Positions 48,505 to 61,129 of a stretch of 64,000 bases of DNA are shown here, piece by piece (positions within the stretch are counted from its first letter, which is position 1; each line of letters begins with the position of its first letter). This DNA is from Bemisia tabaci. Taxonomy: Eukaryota > Arthropoda > Insecta > Hemiptera > Aleyrodidae. The notes beneath the pieces are model-generated. The model ran no database searches. It had not been told where the DNA came from and saw nothing but the letters and a program-made list of their open reading frames with translations. Where the stretch lies: contig NC_092796.1 in the NCBI RefSeq assembly GCF_918797505.1, positions 32,436,098-32,500,097 of the forward strand. Direction: 5' to 3'. A program made the translations under genes and the position numbers.

Positions 48505-48790
48505 CGATGACCGAGTGCGAAATCATACACCTCTCCGTTTAAAATGCTGCAGACTTCCTAACATGCTATACTTCCTCTCGGGAAAATTTTTCATCATAGC
48601 TTCCTGAAAACTTCCTTGGATCTTCCTCCCTGTTAGCAGAATACTCAGTAGAAATTTCGAGCCATAAGATTTGCGTATTTCTCTTCGAAAAAATGAAAAA
48701 GGAGCGGAAATTTTGAAACACCCAATGGAGATACGTAGTTCTGCCGCATGCTTTCGTGGTTGCGTTTTGGACACAGCAAACGCATAATTT
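48505..48790. repeat. Palindromic repeat related to 1732-1990
   Basis: gaccgagtgcgaaatcatac at the left and ggagatacgtagttctgccg at the right, with tgcagacttcc as in 58440-58490. Confidence 0.5.
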
Positions 48791-48834
48791 CAGGTTAGAA
48801 ATTCGCAGAGGAGGGCAGCGCGGCACTTAAGGTA

Positions 48835-49812
48835 CGGCAATTAAGACGCGGAATGCCGCCGCGGAATCGTACGCGGCGGACGCAAGGGAAATCTGTTACA
48901 CGCGTTTCAATGGGAGCGGCAACTAAGGAGCGGAGCGACGCCGCGGCGTCCGCGGCGTCACGACGCTCCGATCTGTCGAGAACAGATCGGAGCGGAATCC
49001 CTCGGAGATTCCGCCTCGTCCGCCGAGGTTTTCGATGATTTTTCATGTCTATGTGCCGAAACGTGAATCGCGGTGAAGAAACCAATGGAAAATTGCGGGC
49101 CATCGTGACTTATTGGATTCATGAAAGAAAACATTTTTTCAGCACGATATCAACGCATGGCAATCCTACCTCGTGTCAGGTGCAAATAATACCACACAAA
49201 TAGGTAAAATAAACATGACACCTTTTTTCCAGGAAATAAATCTATAAAAACAAAACGGAATAACTATTTTATGGCTTTTTGGCATCTGAACAATTTATTT
49301 ATACGTTGCTATATATCTATAGAGAAACCTGATCGACCAATCTTTTTTTGAACATCATGGCTGAAAGTAAAAAAATGGGTGTCTTTGCTTGCAATGTTGC
49401 AACTCTCTGCTCAAGCTTTATTCGTTAATTTGAAACTATTGATAGGGAGCTTATCTTGAACTTTTTGTAAACATTTTATTGCTGTATGTCGGAGTTTTTT
49501 GCCAACGTGTTTGCCAAATTGTTTTGCTCATTCAAAAATACTTTTAGAAATTTACAAAGGAATATTTTGACTGGTATTCTCGTGAAAAATATTGGAGCTT
49601 TTGAAACGTGGTGAATGTTCATTGTAGCAAGGCACAACACACCTACACTCGTGAGTTATCATCGGATACTGATGACGAGACTGCCGACGGACGCGGCGGA
49701 ATTTTGGAGGCGATTCCGCTGCTTAGTTGCCGGGCACGGCGGAGCGGAAACAAACTCGACGCCTCGCTCGCTCGGGTCGTCCGCCGCGTCAGATTCCGCG
49801 TCTTAATTGCCG
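48835..49812. mobile_element. TIR element with GC-rich ends and AT-rich core
   Basis: cggcaattaagacgcggaat at the left is mirrored by ttccgcgtcttaattgccg at the right. Each end holds CpG-rich palindromes (ctccgatctg/cagatcggag, gccgcggcgtccgcggc). The core has no transposase. Confidence 0.75.
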
Positions 49813-50860
49813 TTTACTTGAAAGCACTGTTTTCATTGGCTCTCTGGAGGAATATTGTCACTTCCGCTGTCTCCCTAAAACCACTCCATTTTTTGCGCAC
49901 TTACGGCTTTCTCATGTCTCGTTTTGGTACAATTAAGATGAATTTCGCTATTTAATTATTTCAGTGATTTCATTTGAAAGAGTTTAGACGAATTTTGAAG
50001 GAAACTCGATTTAAAAAATTTGACACTTGCTGCTCTCTTCGCTATCGCGGCAGGGTTTCACACTTAGGGCCTCGAAATAATTTATATAATCGATCGAGGT
50101 CATTTGACAATGGACAGTCAAAACTAGGTCAAAAATCTGCGGTCAATGACTGCGCTCCACGTCGCGCAGTCAACTCACGTCGCACGCTGTCTGTGAAGCC
50201 GTGGCTTTAACGCTCTGAATGCAGTTACTCACGGAAGGAAGATATGTGCACCTCGCGCATGATTTCCCGATCCCGTGCAAGGCAGAGGCCTCCGTAGACA
50301 TGCTTAGCATAAAAGGCGTATCCACGCAGGATTTACATAGGACTTACGAGGTTGCTGTTCCTCTACAGCGGGGAAGCACAGAAGTACTTAGACAATGAAA
50401 AAGGGGTTTCGATTGGCGAGAACGTCAATCATCTCCGATACCAGTGGCTATTCTCACAATTTAGTAACGCTGTTTCTCTTTGCTTATCTGTAAAAACACT
50501 TATGTTCATAGAGGAACTAGTGGTGCGTCAGAAATTATAGTTCCTAATTGCAAAATTATGCAATCGAAATATTAATTCTACAAATCGATTAAATAGATTA
50601 ATTATGTTGTGGTGTGAGCCTAATGGCACAGGTATTGTCCCCTCGAAGTTCGCCTTCAATATTTCCGCATAGGCAACAAACGTACCGGGACGCGCGAACG
50701 AGTTGTCTGATCAAAAGGCACTTATTCCTGCAAGAATATTTACAGACATTTCAGTACGTTTAAATTGAAATGAAGTAGCGATTGCAAGAATCTTCCCTAG
50801 CCTGATTGCCCTGCAACAATTGAAAGTCCTGCCTGATGTTTCCATTTTTCCATTCGTTAC
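49813..50860. other. Unassigned DNA
   Basis: 50130-50220 is GC-richer (ctgcgctccacgtcgcgcag forms a short inverted repeat). Small frames only. Confidence 0.35.
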
Positions 50861-51023
50861 CAGTGGCGTGGCGTGCTTTGCGATACATCGATTGATCTGA
50901 AACTTAAACTTATGGAAAAGGATCGATGAACAGGGTTTTCTCAACGATCACCTTAACAATCGATTTTTATCATAGCTTCAAATGGGAAAATAACGAAAAT
51001 CGATCATTCACATCTCGCCACTG
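50861..51023. mobile_element. cagtggcg-family hAT MITE
   Basis: Perfect 8-bp duplications ttcgttac (50853-50860 and 51024-51031). Confidence 0.9.
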
Positions 51024-51640
51024 TTCGTTACCCAAGTGCTACGGTGCAACGAAAATATTTAATGTCAAAACTTGTAACAATAAAATTGTAATTGATTTGA
51101 CATAAAATGCCAAAATGAAAAAAAAAAAAAAACAGAAACTGCAATACATATCAAAATGAGGAACCCCTTCAATCAGTGAATAGACAACATGCGAGACATT
51201 TTACTACGATGACAATATCAGGTTCGCATGTAAAAGAAGGGAACCGGCTCGACTACAGTGCGTTGTAAAAAAACGTGCATCTTCATATTTATTTGAAACG
51301 CCTAGAATAGCAATTAAATAGTTTGTTAATGTATATAAAGGAAACCGATTGCGTAAATTTTATTGCACCTAATATATTTCGTATTTCTCGATGCACGGCA
51401 TGGCAGTTCGCCTAAATCGCGGTCGTGCGTAAATGCCGCACATCAGCTTAAAATCAAGATAATTGCGGATGGAATCATTAAAATTAATTTACATTCAACG
51501 TTCATGAATCGATATTTTCTCCCAAATTTAGCAAAAAGTACCGATTGATATACAAATAGCAAAGACGTGAAAATAGTAGGTATAGGTACGTGTCCAAAAT
51601 TTCAGTTATTTGGCACGCTTTTACAACATATTCATGTTGG
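51024..51640. other. AT-rich DNA, no gene seen
   Basis: Contains an A run at about 51118-51132; nothing else recognisable. Confidence 0.4.
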
Positions 51641-52045
51641 ACTTTTCTTCTTGTCTTTCTATTCTTTTCTTCTTCTTTTTTCTTTCCCCATTTTCTCCTA
51701 TTTCCCCGTTTTTTCATTTTTCTTCAGCTTTCTTTTTTACTTCTTTTTTATTTTTCTCCCCTTTTTTTGTCTTTCTTTTTACTTCTTTCTTTTCCTTTCC
51801 TTTTTTCTTTTTCTTTTCTTTTTACGACGTGCGTACTTTAATTGCAGAGGTTGCCAAGTTGCCGAAGTTGCCAAGGAATCTCTATAAAATTACCACAGTC
51901 TACAACCACTACTCATTTGCTTTTACTTTTCTTTCTTTCCTTTTTTCTATTCTTCTTCTTTTCCTCCTTTTTTTCTTCTTCCTCTTCTTTATCTTTTTCC
52001 CCGCCCTCTCTTTTTCCCTCTTCTTCCTCTTTTTCGTTATTGCTG
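51641..52045. repeat. Pyrimidine-rich low-complexity tract
   Basis: ctttctttttctt-like sequence in two blocks (51641-51830 and 51920-52045). Long Phe/Ser/Leu frames here are artefacts of composition. Confidence 0.85.
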
Positions 52046-52079
52046 CGACTCTGAATATGATTTTCCTCGGACATGGAAG

Positions 52080-52200
52080 ACGGAATGTGACGTCATGAAA
52101 GTTAAATTAAAGCGGCTCCCGTGGCTCGTTCGTGCGGGTGTAAAAGAGGGGGCGGGGTCAGTGGAGCTTTGTTGCGCCCGCGATACAAGATTGTTTGCAC
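52080..52200. promoter_or_regulatory. GC-rich patch with CRE and GC-box motifs
   Basis: TGACGTCA at 52088-52095 and GGGGGCGGGG at about 52148-52157 lie within otherwise AT-rich DNA. No adjacent gene start is evident, so promoter function is speculative. Confidence 0.2.
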
Positions 52201-52259
52201 GAAACCTGAAGCTATGATTCAATGAAGTTCCGACACTCATTAATTGAATTCATCCGCCC

Positions 52260-52423
52260 CAGTGACGTGGCGTGCTTTGCGATACATCGATTTAACTGCC
52301 ATTTAAACCTATGGAAAAAGGTCGATAAACAGGGTGTTCGCAACGAACGCCTTGATGATCGATTCTTTAACATGGCTTCAAATGGGGAAATATCGATAAT
52401 CGATCATTCACGCCTCGCCACTG
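52260..52423. mobile_element. cagtggcg-family hAT MITE
   Basis: Perfect 8-bp duplications atccgccc (52252-52259 and 52424-52431). Confidence 0.9.
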
Positions 52424-52497
52424 ATCCGCCCGGTCCCCTCTCTTATTTCACCGGGAAACTCCGCCACACCATCGTTGTCTTACTTTCTTGCGAAAGC

Positions 52498-52848
52498 TAG
52501 AGTACCTGTGTAACGAGAGTATGGACAGATGTGAAACTCCGAAAATCCATCAGGCCTTCACCGATGAATAAATTTAGGGCCCAGAAATGCAGCCAACCAA
52601 TGAATTTCAATCATCCAAACCATCGTTTATAAAGCACGTATTTGACTTAGTTTTTGCATAAATTTACTCATGTTTGTGAAAGAACGCTCATTTATGTACT
52701 TTCTCAGCCATCTTCGTTAGAATTGGAATCTACAGACTGGCAGTGGAATTTTGTGCGTTAGAAGTTGGTTAGAAGGATGGCTGCACTTTTGGGCCCTAAG
52801 CCCTCCATGAAGCGATCTGTCCATGCTCTTGCTATACAGGTACTCTAG
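52498..52848. mobile_element. Palindromic element (gagtacctgtatagg family)
   Basis: ctagagtacctgtgtaacg at the left is mirrored by ttgctatacaggtactctag. Confidence 0.75.
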
Positions 52849-53206
52849 CGAAAGCCACCTACGTTTCGGGAGCAACGGGATATCGTTCTCTCTTGCAAAT
52901 TTCAAGCACAGCAACATTATCACGTACTTCCAGAGGCGGATCCAGCGATTTGGCAACACCGGATTTCCTCAATTTAAACTTACGTTAAATAATCGATTTA
53001 GAGCACCTGGTTCCCCAAGAATCGATATATTTTCATCGGTTTAAGTGTAGAAAAGACGATGTTGCCGAATTGCTGGATTTGCCAATGTGTACTTCAAATA
53101 CACAACTAGTGGGTAGGAAACAGTTAGTTGTCTTAACTGGATTTTATCCCCGCGCCACTAAAAAAAAAGGTACCTACACCGAAAACCGAGTCTGTGAGCG
53201 TTAGAG

Positions 53207-53475
53207 CAACGAGCGCTGCCAAGCTACGGAAAGACGCCGTATGAACATCCAATGTTGCCGCATTTCCCCTGGTGAAAAATGTATTCGGGAAGGAACTTAG
53301 GCATATTTTCCCTTGAATTTTTCAGATATCTCAGATTAAGTTGCGAACAAAAATGTCCGAAAAATTGGAAGAAAAATATTTACAACCCTGCCACTGAACT
53401 CGTTTTTTATCAAAGAAAATTTAACAATACCTCGAAGGTTTATACGGCGCGGCGTTATTCCTTAGCATGCCAGAA
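53207..53475. mobile_element. MITE of the ctaaggaaaaacgc family
   Basis: ctacggaaagacgccgtatg at the left, ggcgttattccttagcatg at the right. Confidence 0.55.
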
Positions 53476-54001
53476 TAGCACGGCAAAAAACAAGTTTGTT
53501 TTAAAAACGTTTCACTTTAATCTTCAAGAGACTGCTTTTTAAGAAATTGATATTCAATATGTTTTTGAATGTAGAAGAACGATGATGATTGGAGTCGAGG
53601 TTGCCATGAAAGGCGGTAAGTAAAATAGGGATATTTTACATTTAATTGAATGGGAAAATTAGCTGAATTGTGGCACAATTTGGCAAAAAATGACTGGAGT
53701 GCACTCCGTGTAGACTTTGCATTAGCAACCTGTATTAAAATTACCCCCCCCCCTCCCCTCCTCGCCTCTTCCATGCCAATCACCCGAGTGCTGTACTCAA
53801 CTAGTGATAGGACTCAGAAACTATTCTGCTCAACTTTCGCCTTTTCACAAACTTTAGACAGGGCAGCTTGTAAAATGATTACTTTCACAGAAGTTGGAGA
53901 GTTTGAAATGATAAAAAAACCGGCGCTGGTTCACATTTGGTTTTCCAATTTAAAAAAATTCAAAATTGAGGTTTTGGCCAGGTTTTTCGGTCAAATACCA
54001 C

Positions 54002-54576
54002 AATGGTATGAAACACATATTAGCGCCTACAAGACTGCATGAATACTTCACGCATAGCGTCAAACACAGTGCGGTCAGCAGCGGTCGCCGTGTAACGCAT
54101 AGCGCCTACAAGACTGCATGAATACTTCACGCATTGCGTCAAACACAGTGCGTTCAGCTTCAGCAGCGGTCGCCGTGAAAGGCATAGCGCCTACAAGAGT
54201 GAAGGAATACTTCACGCATTGCGCCAAACAAAGTGCGATCAGCACGGCGCGGCGGTGGAAGTTAAAATTATTGAACCACATTTATGATTATTCTTTCATA
54301 ATTTGTTCGTTCATTTCTTATTTATGGAAGGCACTGTCCACACAGAGACAGGTTTACGGAACTTAACTTTCGCGCCAAGTTCCGTAAATTTTTGCAAGTA
54401 GTGTTGACAGGGCTTCCGCAAAAAATGTATCCTACACGAGTAAACGCGTCTTATAATGCATCCTTCTCCCTCCGGCACGTTCACTTGACGGTTTTTATTG
54501 ATGTTTCAAAACGAATGAGAAGGGGGCGGCAAAATACAAGCGGCCCATGGGCGGCAAGTAGGTATATCCGGCCCTG
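54002..54576. mobile_element. hAT-type element, copy 3, left end lost
   Basis: Starts inside the minisatellite (about 54010) and keeps the right end tatatccggccctg. Same orientation as 46396-47264. Confidence 0.75.
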
Positions 54577-56208
54577 ATGTTATAGCGATTTTTCCGTTGA
54601 GAAATGCTACTTGAGTTATCTGCAAAGAAAACCAATTGCATACTCGTTGCTTCTAACACAAGTCATAATGGAGGTTCGTTCTCGGGCAATACAAGATACA
54701 GAACTCGTCGAATGAGTATTGAGTCGACCTAATCACGCAGCTTACGCTTGAATCAGATAAAAGGTTACTTACTTATCAGATTACCAGAATCATTGAGTGA
54801 GAAAAGAATATAAATTGATAAATATGTACATATCTATACTGACTGCTCAACATTAATGTGAGTGGTCATAGTCTTAGCTGGTTGGTATACATCGCATGTA
54901 ATAACTAAATACCTAAGTTGCTTGAAATCAAGTGTATAAAAAATAAAAATTAGAGCTTTTAGGTTCAAAAACGAATTACTTTGACACAGCAAATCAAGTA
55001 TTAAAATTTCACCGTAGGGGTCGAGTTTCATTCAAATGAACTTGACTTATAGTTTCTTTCCCGTTTACTTCCAGATTTGTTTTTTCTTTTTTTATCACTA
55101 CTCGTAGAGGCCCTATGCGGCTCTGTAAGCACAAGTTTTAAACGTACAAAAAAATCAAAGAACCAAATTAAATCGGTCTAATACAGTTTGTTCTTAAAAG
55201 TTCCGAGTTTTTCTCCTTCAACTGCTCAACCACGGTAAACTTCAGTGATGAAATTCAATAATTTACTAGAGGCTTTCACTCTCTTGAACTTGCAAGTAAG
55301 TGATCAAGTTTGACTTTCTACCCAGACTATATCCATGTAATTCATCAAGTCCCGTATCCTTTTTATAACAACACCCCCCCCCCCCCCATTCCATCAGTCA
55401 ATGCTTGGGCAGTTCTTTTACAAATGCGTACAATCTGCAAGTCATTTTATTTCAATCTCGAAAGAAAAGTAAAGATATAGAGATTCAAATTGAATCTGTT
55501 ATGCCTCGAGTACATATGTCCATGACTGAGATAAAACTGAACTGCATTTTGCAATAAGGAGCCATAACGAGGGCAAAGGTTAGAGGAAAATCAGAGCAAA
55601 GGAAATCTTTTAAAGTTTTCCCTTGATATATTGCCATTTTTAATTCCTTTTGTGAGAGGGCATTTTTTGAGATTATGTCAGTGACAGTATACTATAGCAT
55701 CAGTAATTTTCTCAGATATCTTCTCGTGTGGTGAAGGGATAACATTTACTTATATTGCTGACAGGCAATACTGGAGCAATGTTATTCTTGAACCATAAAT
55801 CGCACTTTTGCCGAGGAACGGGTGGCGAAGTCTATAGTAATATTTGTGAAACATCGCCGAAAGAGTTGAAAATATCATGCTTTGAAAACTAAAGTTTTGT
55901 CGGTGATGAAGTGAAGATAATTAATTTTGTAGTGTTTTTCCAGCCATATTTATAGAAAATCTTTTCCGCGAAACATAGCATCATGCGATTTTTTTCAGTA
56001 TCTTGCTACATTGTGATGAAGAAGGCTCAAATGGGGATTTTTATTAAGTATGCTAGAAGACAACTTTCAGGAATCATAAACTAAATGGGTTGAAAACGAT
56101 CGTTAAAGAAAAAACAAAATCCCAACATACACATTAATTCTTCGGACAGATAGACAGGAGGCTACGAAGTTAATCCTCTGTGGATTAGGATTAGGAGGGT
56201 GAAAGGTT
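54577..56208. other. AT-rich DNA, no gene seen
   Basis: Only short frames. A C tract lies at about 55374-55387. No splice-supported exons were found. Confidence 0.45.
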
Positions 56209-56487
56209 TTAAGGAGCTGAAAAGAGAGTGTTCTTGGCGCTAAAATTGCCTTCAATGAGGCGCGTATGCAACCCCACGACGGCGGAGTTCGAATAGTTAT
56301 CGCACACAATTGTAGGAGCTTCTAAGCGGCTCTTTTTGCGCACATCAGAAGATATTATATGCCAGATACAGTCAACAGCGTATACTTTGTGCGGGTAAAA
56401 TCGTACGAAAATCACGTTGTGCGCATCATACTTGTCTAGGTATATTTTATTTTGAAACGCACTTTCAAAGCACTCTAAGTCTATCAC
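56209..56487 (-). CDS. Unrecognised 92-codon minus-strand ORF
   Basis: The frame is open from just after a TGA to a TAA at the lower end, with no obvious ATG, so it would have to be an exon. It encodes a balanced, globular-looking peptide (NVIFVRFYPHKVYAVDCIWH, then APTIVCDNYSNSAVVGLHTR) with codon usage unlike the surrounding AT-rich DNA. I see no clear acceptor, and no family is recognised. It may be an old insertion or a chance ORF. Confidence 0.25.
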   Translation of the reverse strand: MIDLECFESAFQNKIYLDKYDAHNVIFVRFYPHKVYAVDCIWHIISSDVRKKSRLEAPTIVCDNYSNSAVVGLHTRLIEGNFSAKNTLFSAP

Positions 56488-56526
56488 GCACTTTCAAATT
56501 GATCGAGTCTTCGGGCTCTTTTTACC

Positions 56527-56880
56527 CAAGTAGCATTTCTCAACGGAAAAATCGCTATAGGTATATTGCGATTTTATCGGCGATAAAATCACCAGGATCA
56601 TCAACATCTGAGCGATTATCCTCGATCTTATCGCGATAAAATCGCGCTTTTGTCGCCCGACAATTTATCGCGATATTTTCGAAATTAAGATCGCGATAAA
56701 TGGCGATTTAATTTCGATTTTATCGACAAAAATTGATCACGATTTCATCGAACCAAAAATTGCGATTTGTAGCGATTTAATCGCCATTTACCGCAATTTT
56801 TAATGCGATAATATTTCGATATATTGCCACCGATATAATCGCGATAACCAACCGATAAAATCGCTATTTATCACTGCTAT
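56527..56880. mobile_element. Repeat with acccaagtagca end and cgataaaatcgc core
   Basis: Starts acccaagtagcatttctcaa and is built of densely palindromic gcgataaaatcgc units; related to 21697-22036. Confidence 0.6.
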
Positions 56881-56902
56881 ATGTTTTTCTCAAGGCTTTC
56901 AG

Positions 56903-57362
56903 TGCGGCGTTTCCCTCGGGATGTAAGTCCAAAATCAGTAATGAGCTTGTCCAATCGCAGTATCATAGAAATGCACTTGAGCCTAATTCACCACAGGATG
57001 ATCATCTCAACTTGGCTTCAGGATTAAGAAGAAACCAAAATGCGATTCAAGAACATCTGCAAACGGATGGGGAACACTCGCCTCACCTTTCTGACAGGTA
57101 TATTTTGGAAAATCCCTTGGCAGATAGCAAAGAAATTTCAACAAAACCGAAGGAGAGAGTGAATGAAAAAGATGACAACGAGAATAACCTGAAGAAATCG
57201 CGACTCGACTCACATTTGTCAATGTATTCGATGGAAGATCTGGTTCAAGACACCTCCCTCATTGTAAAAGTAATGGTCTGGCCTATTACAGAATTGATTT
57301 CCCTCATTTCCGACACACTTAGTGTCGCTGATGATGATGATGATGATGATGATGATAATTAA
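56903..57362 (+). CDS. Possible terminal exon of an unrecognised plus-strand gene
   Basis: A good acceptor (ttctcaaggctttcag) is followed by an open frame of 152 codons to a TAA at 57360-57362. The peptide is hydrophilic and charged in its middle (KPKERVNEKDDNENNLKKSR), has a hydrophobic stretch near the end (VKVMVWPITELISLISDTL) and finishes in an Asp run encoded by a GAT microsatellite. I do not recognise a family. Upstream exons are not obvious, because a tetra-AT-rich repeat (56527-56880) lies immediately before it. It could be a lineage-specific secreted or disordered protein, or a chance ORF. Confidence 0.4.
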
Positions 57363-58435
57363 CTTGAACTCGCTGTTTAATATTGGAAATACTATGCAAG
57401 GATCCAGGTAATTTCATAAGGGTTCATGTTCTCTTATCCGAGATTTTCTGCGACACTTTACCTAGGTATTACATGCTTACGTCACGGATTGCAAGAGAGC
57501 GCACTTGTAATATGTAACCCTCTTTCCTCACTTTTCTTGACCCCCCCCCCCTTCCCCTCTTGCCATGCGACGTGCCCCCTCCCCCACCCGCCAAAAAATT
57601 ATAAATAAGTTAAGTGTTTGGTAAAATCTGGGGCGCTCATGGCTTTCATGTTTCAAAGGCATGCAGAGAAAAAAATGGGATAATTTAACTCAATAATCTT
57701 CTTCTTTCATACTATTAGCTCCGAGACCTCCTAATTTTGCGTAACTGGTAACGCTTAGTTCCAGCGTTCTACCGGGCCAATTTTCATGATTTTTGCGGCT
57801 ATCGACGGGCAATTGTCTCTAGATGAGCCCGCTTTAAGTATATTCAGATTTCCAAATTATGATCCAGGTTTTTTTATATTACGTGGTAAAATTGCGAATT
57901 TTCCCATTTAAACAATGTAAATTTATGTTTTTTGCCATAATTCGTTTGAGCGTTCTACCGGGCCAATTTCCATGATTGACTTTGCGGCTATCGACAGGTG
58001 ATAGGCCCCAGATGAGCCCGCTTTAATCAGATTTTGGAAATAGGACCCAGGCTTTTTACAATCAAGTTATGAAAGTGAGCGAATTTACAAAACGCTCCGC
58101 TCCTGCTGCCGCTATGCACAGAAGGTTGAGCAGACCGAGCAGGTTGCGTATCAGATCTAGGTAGGTACTTATCAACACAAAGATTCGCCCTGACCGTATT
58201 TTCTTTATTCTTACTTCCGTACTTTTTTCTTTATTCATCAAAAACAAAAATCATTTCATTCTAAAAGTAAAGTATGCCTCATATCGTAATTTTTTAGGGG
58301 AAAAATAAAACCAACATTGATAGGAGGCTAAAAATAGGGCCGCGAGGCGGCCCAATGATGGCGCGGAGCGCCTTCAGGGGTTGGGGCCGCGTAGCGGTCA
58401 GGGGGCATAATTATATCGACGGTTAGACTACCAGA
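57363..58435. other. Unassigned DNA with an internal duplication
   Basis: cgttctaccgggccaatttt and gatgagcccgctttaa occur at about 57766-57840 and again at 57950-58025. An inverted relative is at 38240-38480. C tract at 57541-57550. 58330-58410 repeats the GC-rich ggccgcgtagcgg sequence of 37160-37200. Confidence 0.5.
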
Positions 58436-58439
58436 CCAC

Positions 58440-58695
58440 GTACGTATCTCGGTTTGCGACGTTGCAGACTTCCTGTCATAAAAAAAAAACCTGTCCTGTG
58501 TTTTTAAATGGGTAACTACTCGACGTCAATTCTTGAAAACTTCCGTGATTTTTCTTCTCAATGCGAGGAACTTTCTGTGAAAACTTCAAGGAATGATACT
58601 AAATCGTTCTCCTTCCAAAAAATTAAATGAGAACGGAGGTTTTCAGACACCGCAAACGAGATACATGGTTTCGTAGTTTCACCGTCGATATTCTT
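58440..58695. repeat. Palindromic repeat related to 1732-1990
   Basis: cgtacgtatctcggtttgcg at the left, gagatacatggtttcgtag at the right. Confidence 0.5.
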
Positions 58696-59027
58696 GATTT
58701 GATCAGAAAAAGTTGTGACAATTAACGTTGTTAATACTATTTACAGAGAGTAATCATCTTTGAGAAACATGAAAAATTACGCAACACTGTGCTTCACGCG
58801 TGTAAAGCTGCTGACTAATCCCCCCCCCCCCCCCCCGGCGTAGGGATACGTATATTGCAATACACTCCCGAGGTAGCAATCGCATCGTTTGTGAGGTAGG
58901 TTTTGCGGTAAGATTATTTAACTTTAATGGGCTGTTTCGCCTCAAAAATTGGACTGCATTTTGCAATTTGGACCTATAAATTCCGGCCCGGTTTAGAAAC
59001 AACGTATGTGCCATTAGTTTCCAGGCA

Positions 59028-59956
59028 CATATGGCCGGATTTACCCACTTTCCGCCCATGGGCCGCTAGTATTTTGCCGCCCCCTTCTCGTTCGTTTTGA
59101 AACATCAATGAAACCCATCAAATGAACGTGCCAGCGGGGATGGGGCGCATAAGACGCGTCTACTGGTGTTGAACACATTTTTTGGGAAAGCCCTGTCAAC
59201 ACTACTAGCAAAAGTTCACGGAACTTTGCGCGAAAGTTAAGTTTCGTAAACCTATCTCTGTGTGGACAAGGCCTTCCATTCATAAGAAATGAACGAAAAA
59301 ATTATGAAAGAACAAACATAAATGTGGATTAATGATTTTAACTTCCGCCGCCGCGCCTCGCAGACCGCACTGTGTTTGACGCAATGCGTGAAGTATTCAC
59401 GCAGTCTTGTAGGCGCTATGCGTCTCACGCTGATCGCACTCTGTTTGCCGCAATGCGTGAGGTATTCATGCATTCTTGTAGGCGCTATCCGTTTCACGCT
59501 GTCCGCAATGACCGCACTGTGTTTGATGCAATGCGTGTAGTATTCGTGCAGTCTTGTAGGCGCTAATGTGTTACATGCCGATCGCCGCGCCGAGGGCTTC
59601 TCCTTTTCATCTCAAGTCCTCGTCATCATTTCTCTCTAGGTAAGTCGCGCCGTTCCAGGCCAAATTGCGTGTTTGATTTCTCTCTTAACTCGACTAATGA
59701 AAGGTGCTGTCTCTTGTATCACTGAAAGACGACAAAAGTAGAAATTACTATACTCTCAGAAAATTAGAGATTTTATCGCCTTTTCTCGTTTGTATTTTTT
59801 TTTCTAAATCCGAATTTTTTTTATCCTACATTTAAAAAAATTGCAAGATTTGCCGCCCACTATTGATTTGCCGCCCGCCACTATTGATTTGCCGCCCACT
59901 ATTGATTTGCCGCCATGGGCCGCGGCCCATGTGGCCACCTCCTTAATCCGGCCCTG
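59028..59956. mobile_element. hAT-type element, copy 4
   Basis: Same orientation as copy 1, with tggccggatttacccac at the left and taatccggccctg at the right. Minisatellite at 59365-59570. An extra short tandem duplication (ccactattgatttgccgccc) lies near the right end. It seems inserted into another repeat whose halves are at about 58940-59020 and 59960-60015. Confidence 0.75.
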
Positions 59957-61129
59957 TATGCACATAAGTGTTTTTTCAGATGAGCCAGAATTCATAGGTC
60001 CAAATTGCAAAATGTAGTCCATTTGTTCATGTAGGTAACTAAGTAGGTAAATACAAACAAATATGTAAAATGAATAAATACTTATTTAACTCTCATTTTA
60101 AGTATTGTACTATCTGTCTTTATAGGCATCGAATGTTTTAAAATTCGTTGTTTTACAAACTTTTCAAGATCCTATCCCTACCTGCTAAAAGAACATTTGA
60201 TAGAAGGGCGAGTAAAATGAATTCCCAATTCGACCGCGGTGAGACTCCCACATCAGGTAGGTATCTCGTTTGCGGTGTTGTTAAATCTCTTCTCTCATTT
60301 TATTTTTTTAAAGGGAGCTCAAATCATTTATTATTCTTTGAAGTTTCCTCGAAAGTTCCTTCGCGCAGCTAAAAACAAAATCACCGAAATTGTAAAGGTT
60401 GATGTTGAATAGTTTTCAATTCAAAGACTGCGACGTCGCGAACCAAGATACGAGATTTGGGAGTTTTACCGCCGATATAGGTATTGGGTACCATTTTCCG
60501 CAGTTTTGCGTTATGATTCCACAAATTGCCTCTTCTCTCATTCGAAGGCGCGCAACGGCACCAGGATCAACGAAGAGAAACCACCCTTAAGGATTGGGCA
60601 CTTATTGATGGATTTTAACTGATAATCTTTCGTTTAAATAGACCCAAGTAACACGAAGCGAGGAAAATATAGAAATAAAGCTGCGATTTAATACAATAAA
60701 ATTGCAATTTATTTAGGAAGGAATTGCAATATTTTTACATCAGCTGGTCAAAATTAAAGTCTATTTTAACCAATCAATAGAATGAATTCCATACATCCTA
60801 AGAGATAGGAAATATGCAATACAAAGAAAAATTGCAACTTTGTTGTGATGAGTTTCAACGAGAGGAACCCCTTCAGTTAGTGGTTAGGCAACATTTACAA
60901 CACTCCAACGCAGTAAGTAGCAATAATATTCGTATTAATTGCAAATAATCTCGAATTACTGCAAATATGCTAACTATTTAAACTAGTAGTATTATGGACA
61001 TGATCTGTAACTATGCTAGGTTCTTCATGTCTTAAGTATTGAGACTGACCAAGTAACTCTTCGATGTGAATAAATCCTTGGACCTGAAAATGACCCGGAA
61101 TTTCATGATCATGTTCCTCTATACATATA
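59957..61129. other. Unassigned DNA with old repeats
   Basis: 60148-60372 is a 74-codon frame without recognised similarity. 60648-60930 is a ttgcaattt-rich repeat starting acccaagtaaca. No gene established. Confidence 0.4.

Noticed and set aside
51567..52098. Overlapping Phe-rich ORFs up to 162 codons
   Set aside because: All three come from a pyrimidine tract (ctttctttt) and carry no domain.
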